Translations under genes and position numbers: made by a program
Notes under the pieces: generated by a model
What the model was told of the DNA's origin: nothing
The model's input: only the letters and a program-made list of their open reading frames with translations
The model's database searches: none
Assembly (NCBI RefSeq): GCF_032452875.1
Contig: NC_083896.1
Location: 6,386,001 to 6,450,000 of the forward strand
DNA from: Bos javanicus
Lineage: Eukaryota; Chordata; Mammalia; Artiodactyla; Bovidae
Length of the DNA stretch: 64,000 nucleotides
Reading direction: 5' to 3'
In this document: in pieces, positions 58,495 through 64,000 of the stretch
Numbering within the stretch: the stretch's first letter is position 1
Layout of the letters: every line of letters begins with the position of its first letter

Positions 58495-59293
58495 CGTTCA
58501 GTTCAGTTCAGTTGCTCAGTCATGTCCCACTCAGCAGCCCCATGAATCGCAGCACGCCAGGCCTCCCTGTCCATCACCAACTCCTGGAGTTTACTCAAAC
58601 TCATGTCCATGGAGTCGGTGATGCCATCCAGCCATCTCATCCTCTGTCGTCCCCTTCTCCTCCTGCCCCCAATCCCTCCCAGCATCAGAGTCTTTTCCAA
58701 TGAGTCAGCTCTTCGCATCAGGTGGCCAAAGTATTGGAGTTTCAGCTTTAGCATCAGTCCTTCCAATGAACACCCAGGACTGATCTCCTTTAGAATGGAC
58801 TGGTTGGATCTCCTTGCAGTTCAAGGGACTCTCAAGAGTCTTCTCCAACACCACAGTTCAAAACCATCAATTCTTCAGTGCTCAGCTTTCTTCACAGTCC
58901 AACTCTTACATCCATACATGACCACTGGAAAAACCATAGCCTTGACTAGACGGACCTTTGTTGGCAAAGCAATGTCTCTGCTTTTGAATATGCTATCTAG
59001 GTTGGTCATAACTTTCCTTCCAAGGAGTAAGCGTCTTTTACTTTCATGGCTGCAATCACCATCTGCAGTGATTTTGGAGCCCCCCAAAATAAAGTCTGAC
59101 ACTGTTTCCATTGTTTCCCCATCTATTTCTCATGGTGATGGGACCAGATGCCATGGTCTTCGTTTTCTGAATGTTGAGCTTTAAGCCAACTTTTTCACTC
59201 TCCTCTTTCACTTTCATCAAGAGGCTTTTTAGTTCCTCTTCACTTTCTGCCATAAGGGTGGTGTCATCTGCATATCTGAAGTTATTGATATTT
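58495..59293 (-). mobile_element. BovB LINE 3' region, close to consensus
   Basis: Antisense BovB from the cagttcagttcagtt tail to gaagttattgatatt. The minus frame 59307-59056 begins with flanking sequence and keeps NFRYADDTTLM. A short direct repeat ctagaa (58489-58494, 59294-59299) is the likely TSD. Confidence 0.94.
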
Positions 59294-59299
59294 CTAGAA

Positions 59300-59814
59300 T
59301 GCAGCAATAAGGATTCTTAATTCTTGAATATTTTTAAATCTAGGTAAGCACATTGTTGGACATAAGCTATCCCTAGATAGTAGATCCCAGCCCCTGGGCA
59401 AGAATTCACAAGTAAAAACGTTGCCATCAAGACTGCAAAAATACGTGGACCTCAAAAAAAAAAAAATTCTACAGGAAGTGAGGCACTGCTGCATTTGTAA
59501 AGACTCCACTCAGACATTTGATAAGTCAAGGAACTCTATTCATGCAAGACAAATGGACAGGAATAAGGATGCCTCAGTGTTGAGTGAGAGGAACTCATTC
59601 TAGACTACAGTCAGACTGGTTCAAGGACAGAGCCAAGATCAGCTGTCGCTGGGACGTCAGGCAGCTGAAATCTTGAGCAGGCTGAGGAAGTAAACACTTT
59701 CTGGGAGATGAAGTACCCTGGAGTCTCCTTCTCGTGCCTGTGAGGGTTCTTTGCTTTCTTTGTTCTGCCTCATTCTGCATTCTCAGCTGTCAGACGTCTC
59801 CTCAGGCTTCAGTT
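59300..59814. other. Unassigned intronic sequence
   Basis: A-run at about 59453-59465. Nothing else recognised. Confidence 0.4.
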
Positions 59815-60138
59815 GTTTTCAGGTTTTTGTTTGTTTTTAATAGTTTGTGCATCTGTTTGTTTGTGGTTGTGCTGGGCCTTCGTTGCTGTTCTGGCTTTTC
59901 TCCAGTTGTAGGAGTGGGGGTTGTGCTCCACTTGCGGTGCGCTGGCTCCTCTTGGTGACGCTGTCTTCTTGCCAAGCAGGGGCCCTGGAGCCTGGGCTCC
60001 GTAGTTGCGGTGCTCTGGCTCAGGGCCTCGTTGCTTCACAGTGTGTGGAATCTTCCCAGACCAGGGAGCAAACCCTTGTCTGCTGCATCTCCTGCATTCG
60101 CAGGCGGATTCTTTACCACTGCGCCACCTGGGAAGCCC
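59815..60138 (-). mobile_element. CHR-type long tRNA-Glu SINE (CHR-1/CHR-2-like)
   Basis: Antisense: gtgctgggccttcgttgctg, GC-rich body (tagttgcggtgctctggctc), then the tRNA head ccactgcgccacctgggaag. The short run at its 59815 end is the reversed 3' tail. A cetartiodactyl-specific family. Confidence 0.87.
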
Positions 60139-60263
60139 TGTTCCTGTTTTACGCAGAAATTGTCTATCAGTTGAGAGAGAAAGTGGCCTGAAGTTCTTCC
60201 TTTGTTAAAAATCTTAGAATCCTATCTTAATACCCTTGGATAGAAACAGCCTCCCTTTTGCAT

Positions 60264-60478
60264 GCAGTGAAAGTATCAGCTGCTCAGTCGTGTCCCACTC
60301 ATTGCGACTCCAAGGATGGTAGCCCACCAGGCTCCTTTGTCCATGGGATTCTCCAGGCAAGAATACTGGAGTGGGTTGCCATTTCCTTCTCCAGGGGATC
60401 TTCCTGACCCAGGAATCGAACCTTGGTCTCCTGCAGTGCAGGCAGATTCTTTACCATCTGAGCCAACAGGAAAGTCCT
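60264..60478 (-). mobile_element. Bov-tA SINE with TSD
   Basis: Complete antisense element. Direct repeats ttttgcat lie at 60256-60263 and 60479-60486. Confidence 0.92.
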
Positions 60479-60569
60479 TTTTGCATAAGGTGATGTATAT
60501 GTAACTCCTCAACAGTATTGGCAGAGTTATCAGAGTTAAACCATGATTTTAAGACCAGTTTATGACCTA

Positions 60570-60730
60570 TTTGTTGTTGTTCAGTCTCTGAGTTGTGTCC
60601 GACTCTTTGTAACTCCACAGACTGCAGCACTCCAGCATTCCCTGTCCCAAACTGGAGTTTGCTCAAATTCATGTTCGTTGAGTCAATGATGCTATCTAAC
60701 TATCTCATCCTCTGCTGCCCACTTCTCCTT
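60570..60730 (-). mobile_element. BovB LINE 3' fragment
   Basis: Antisense tail from gttgttgttcagtctctgag to atctcatcctctgctgccca. Confidence 0.85.
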
Positions 60731-61069
60731 TTTTCCTTGTGAACCTACAGTGTAAATGAATAGTTTAAAAGCAGTTAAAAATTTAATCAATTCTTAATGT
60801 TTATAGTCATATAATTTTGATAATATGCTTGTTTTATGGGAATTCCTTGCCAAATAATTTTTCTCCTTGGAGCCGTTAAATTAATTAATTTTTCTGTTTG
60901 GAAAACCTTGCTTGTATAATTCAGAACTCCAAGAAACATATCAATCAAAGCAGTTTTTCAAAAAATGTTGCTTTTATTTATGTATGAGATTGCATTAGTA
61001 TTCATCACTCATTAGTTACAGAGATTCCTTAGCCCTCGGGTGATTTCTTTCACCTACTGGTGAAATTTT
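60731..61069. other. Unassigned AT-rich intronic sequence
   Basis: Nothing recognised. Confidence 0.4.
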
Positions 61070-61232
61070 CTTCCTTAAGCTGTTCCTAATGTCTAAACAA
61101 CATGGGTGACCACCCACCACCTCCTACCAAGCCTTCACTTAAATGTTAAGGGTCTGCCCAGGCCACCATATTTAAAATTCCCACCTGCACCAGCTCACTC
61201 TGTATCCTTACCTGCTTTACTAGCACCATCAA
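61070..61232 (+). mobile_element. L2 LINE 3' fragment
   Basis: Sense L2: ccaagccttcacttaaatgt, then gcccaggccaccatatttaa, then ctctgtatccttacctgctt. Confidence 0.6.
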
Positions 61233-61234
61233 TG

Positions 61235-61385
61235 TAACCTGGGCTATTGTTAGAAATACAGATTCTCAGATTTCACCCCAGACTTATTGACCCAGGAAAT
61301 CTGGGTGTGGAGTCCAGCACTCTATTTTAGCAAGCCCTTCAAAAATTTTTGATGCAAACTAACATTTGAGGACCATTAGAGAAAG
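61235..61385 (-). mobile_element. MER5-like hAT DNA transposon relic
   Basis: Antisense MER5A/B features: tgttagaaatacagattctc, caccccagacttattgaccc, then gatgcaaactaacatttgag. Non-autonomous and ancient. Confidence 0.75.
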
Positions 61386-61654
61386 ATAGAAAGATTCCAA
61401 GGACCTTCTCAAATTTTTTAACTCCCTCCCTCCCACTTCTTGTTGTTTTTATTGATACGATTACTTCCTGGGAATGAATGCTCTAAATCGACACCTATCC
61501 TCTTTAGGGAAGTAGTTAATCACATTCATCATTTCCCCAGAAAAAAAATGGTCATATGAGGGATGGCTCCAAACTCTTCTATCCCGCAAAGCAGGATTTT
61601 CCAGGAGTTCCTCGACACAATGTGCCCTTTTCATATTTTATTTTGCCTTTATGT
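61386..61654. other. Unassigned intronic sequence
   Basis: Nothing recognised. Confidence 0.4.
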
Positions 61655-61798
61655 TCCCTGGGTCAGGAAGATTCCTTGGAGAAGGGAATGGTAACCCAAT
61701 CCAGTATACTTGCCTGGAGAATTCCATGGACTGAGGAGCCTGGGCCACAGTCCAGGGGGTCTCAAAGAATCAAACACGACCAAGCGACTAACACTTTA
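61655..61798 (+). mobile_element. Bov-tA SINE, 5'-truncated
   Basis: Starts inside the tRNA-like head (ccctgggtcaggaagattcc) and runs to the tail aagcgactaacacttt. Confidence 0.87.
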
Positions 61799-61849
61799 TG
61801 TCTTATCCCTAATCAAAATAATTTTAAATTGATTGTAATCATTAATATG

Positions 61850-61901
61850 CCATCATTAAGAAGATGAGCTTTGGAGTCAGTCTTACCAGAAATTTAATAA
61901 T
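61850..61901 (+). mobile_element. MIR SINE, 5' part (split)
   Basis: The phrase agatgagctttggagtcagt resembles the MIR 5' region. It continues at 62597 after the L1. Confidence 0.6.
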
Positions 61902-61914
61902 AATCTTTCTTTTT

Positions 61915-62583
61915 TTTGTTTAAAATGTTATTAAGAAAAATGTTGATAGATAATTTTTTAAGTTTCTAATTAAAACTTATTATTCTATATTAGAGTATAG
62001 CAGATTAACAATGCTGCGAGAGTTTCAGGTGGCCAACAAATGGACTCAGCTGTACATCTACAAACTCCCCTCGCATCCAGGCGGCCACATAACATTGAGT
62101 AGAATTCTCAGTGCTACACAATATGTCCTTGTTGGTTATTTATTTTAAATATAGCAGTGTGTACATGTCCATCCCAAACTCCCTAATTATCCCTTAGCCT
62201 CAGCAACCATATATTCATTCTCTAAGTCTTGATTCTGTTTCCGTTTTGTAAATAAGTTCATTTGATTGTTTCTTTCTTAGATTCCACATATAAGGGATGT
62301 CATATGATATTTCTCTTTCTCTGTCTGACTTATTTCACACAGTATGACAATCTCTAGGTCCATTCATGTTGCTGCAAGTGGCGTTATTAGTTTCTTTTTA
62401 GTGGCTGAGTAGTATTCCATTTTATACATGTACCACATATTCTTTATCCATTCCTCTGTTGATGGACATTTAGGTTTCTTCTATGTCTTGGGTATTGTGA
62501 AGAATGAATGAACACTAGGGAGCATGTATCCTTTCAGATTATGTCTTTTTCCACGTATATGCTCAGGAGTGAGATTGAGTGAC
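61915..62583 (-). mobile_element. L1 LINE 3' end with 13-bp TSD
   Basis: Antisense L1 3'UTR and ORF2 end: ttagagtatagcagattaac, ctaggtccattcatgttgct, ggctgagtagtattccattt, gttgatggacatttaggttt. The perfect direct repeat aatctttcttttt at 61902-61914 and 62584-62596 marks insertion into the MIR. Confidence 0.9.
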
Positions 62584-62596
62584 AATCTTTCTTTTT

Positions 62597-62751
62597 AATA
62601 GATGTGTGGGCTTGAGGAAATTGCTCAAGATTTTTGAGTTTTGGTTCCCTCTGTAGTAAAAGGGAGATTATACCTTCCTGTGAAAGTTGTGATGTGGATT
62701 AGGAGTGAAGGTATATATAGAACATTTAGATAGGCCCTGAATTAAAGGAAG
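62597..62751 (+). mobile_element. MIR SINE, middle part
   Basis: The phrase gtgggcttgaggaaattgct, then ttatatagaacatttagata-like sequence in sense order. It resumes after the SINE at about 63003 (aaataaatgttcaatgagg). Confidence 0.7.
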
Positions 62752-63003
62752 GGCTTCCCTCATAGCTCAGTTGGTAAAGAATCTGCCTGCAATACAGGAG
62801 ACCCTGGTTCAATTCCTGGGTCAGGAAGATCCGCTAGAGATGGAATAGGCTACCCACTCCCGTATTCTTGGGCTTCTCTTGTGGCTAAGCTGGTAAAGAA
62901 CCCGCCTGCAATGTGGGAGACCTGGATTCGATCCCTGGGTTGGGAAGATCCCCTGCAGAAGGGAAAGGCTACCCACTCCGGTATTCTGGCCTGCAAAATT
63001 CCA
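62752..63003 (+). mobile_element. Bov-tA2-like SINE with two tRNA-like heads
   Basis: Head 1 (gggcttccctcatagctcag) and spacer, then head 2 (gggcttctcttgtggctaag) and spacer, ending at tctggcctgcaaaattcc without the Bov-A tail. Inserted in the MIR 3' part. Confidence 0.9.
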
Positions 63004-63194
63004 AATAAATGTTCAATGAGGAGTATCTATTATTATGATACCTTATTTTAGGTTTCAAGAGGTAAGGGTCTCAGATAGTTATTGACTTTTTCTAAATTAG
63101 AATAACTTTTAAAGTAAAAGCTAATCAGATTAATATAAAAAGGAAAATTATTTTCCAAAATGTACATTTGCATCAGCATTAAATGGATATAAAT

Positions 63195-63300
63195 TATAGA
63201 TTTTTATTATTAATGATAATATCTAATATTTATCACATGCTTACTATGTCCAGGCACCATGTTAAAACTTTTGTCAAGTATATTTACATTCAACTACATA
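63195..63300 (-). mobile_element. MIR SINE fragment
   Basis: Antisense MIR 3' end: catgcttactatgtccaggc, then accatgttaaaactt. Possibly part of the same element as 63890-64000. Confidence 0.6.
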
Positions 63301-63376
63301 AAACAAAAATATAGCTAAAATGATGGGGGCTTATTTTTCTCATGTGACAACATGTACCAAGATAACTGGTGGCTTA

Positions 63377-63515
63377 GGGAAATCCCTCACGGTCCAGTGG
63401 TTAGGACTCCACATTCTCCCTGCTGAGGGCCCAGTTTCAGTCCCTGGTTGGAGAACTAAAATCCCACAAGCTGAGCGGTGAGGCCAGAAAAGAAACAAAA
63501 AAATTGAGAAAAAAA
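63377..63515 (+). mobile_element. SINE2/CHR-type tRNA-Glu SINE with 16-bp TSD
   Basis: Head gaaatccctcacggtccagt, B-box region, tail ggccagaaaagaaac and A-rich end. Flanks gataactggtggctta (63361-63376) and gataagtggtggctta (63516-63531) differ at one base. Confidence 0.92.
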
Positions 63516-63531
63516 GATAAGTGGTGGCTTA

Positions 63532-63889
63532 TTTTGATTGAGTCAGCATATTACATCTCAGATGTCTGCAACTCCTGTCCCCTTTCCTTCTCTTGATTGT
63601 AAGATGCTTCATTCAGCTTCCGCCATCATATTCTCTTTCCAGACAGAGAAAGAAAAGCATGAAAAATATAGGCAAGTTGAGTCAGTGTCCTCCTTTCTAA
63701 GGAACTTTTCAGGACCCCAGCCTCAAACATGTTACATCCTATTAGCCTAAAGTGGATCCTATGTCTTTGTAAGAAAAGGTGGGAATTATTAATATAGTCA
63801 TTTTTGTCTTAAGTGGATGCATTACAGTAACACCACCAAAAACTGGGAATGAGGACAGGAAAACGGATAAAGGGCAGACAAGCAATGGT
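63532..63889. other. Unassigned intronic sequence
   Basis: Nothing recognised; frame 63538-63750 is unsupported. Confidence 0.4.
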
Positions 63890-64000
63890 CTTTACCTTAC
63901 CTAATTACCCCATTTAAGCCTTATAATAATCAGTGAGGCGTGTATTATTCACATCACCTTCTGTTTACAAAGAGTGTAACTGAGTTACCAAGTGATAGGT
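63890..64000 (-). mobile_element. MIR SINE, cut by window end
   Basis: Antisense MIR: ccatttaagccttataataa, then gtgtaactgagttaccaag; continues beyond the window. Confidence 0.65.

Larger units (their letters stand above)
48457..64000 (+). other. NOX4: NOX4 intron, 5' part (downstream of exon 48375)
   Basis: It starts with donor gtaagc. The next exon should complete Lys and continue LYIDGPFG. I saw no such coding sequence before the window end, so the intron is at least 15.5 kb. Confidence 0.75.

Noticed and set aside
58603..59184. 193-codon plus-strand open frame
   Set aside because: Antisense shadow of the minus-strand BovB at 58495-59293.

Overview
This is ruminant nuclear DNA, most likely cattle or another bovid. 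The diagnostic signs are many BovB (RTE-clade LINE) copies, the tRNA-Glu/BovB chimeric SINEs Bov-tA and Bov-A2, and CHR/SINE2-type tRNA-Glu SINEs. Older mammal-wide repeats (MIR, L2, L1, a MER5-like hAT relic, a probable LTR) lie beneath them. Nothing suggests bacterial, phage or viral DNA, and no long intact ORF is a cellular gene.

The only cellular coding sequence I can support is two short internal exons of NOX4 (NADPH oxidase 4) on the + strand: 20081-20141 (61 nt) and 48375-48456 (82 nt). Both have GT-AG borders, they share a compatible phase (G|AA completes a Glu codon), and together they encode about 48 residues of the FAD/NADPH-binding reductase domain, roughly residues 359-406 of the 578-residue human protein. 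The window is therefore the interior of one large gene: at least 20.1 kb of upstream intron, a complete 28.2-kb intron, and at least 15.5 kb of downstream intron. I found neither the preceding exon (HPFT FAD motif) nor the following one (DGPFG), so both probably lie outside.

Layout. 1-20080: upstream intron with a long decayed BovB (501-2545), a 2.5-kb antisense BovB (6033-8545), facing L2 copies around a TG microsatellite (12660-14140), and several SINEs with clear target-site duplications (TSDs). 20142-48374: central intron with a long antisense L2 (24750-29150) broken by younger insertions, a purine tract (29995-30127), an antisense-BovB retrocopy with poly(A) (33922-34109), and a nearly perfect 60-bp inverted repeat enclosing a 38-bp tandem array (41797-42075). 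48457-64000: downstream intron with a 5'-inverted (twin-primed) BovB (51120-53911), a probable LTR (about 57000-57960), and a MIR split by L1 and a Bov-tA dimer (61850-63050).

Most apparent open frames are decayed BovB endonuclease/reverse-transcriptase pieces or antisense shadows of SINEs. The strongest structural observations are the palindromic array, the twin-primed BovB, the apparently L1-mobilised antisense-BovB retrocopy, and the pairs of direct and inverted BovB copies around the second NOX4 exon. Repeat family names come from recognised consensus phrases, not a database search. Boundaries without a TSD are accurate to about 10-30 bp.
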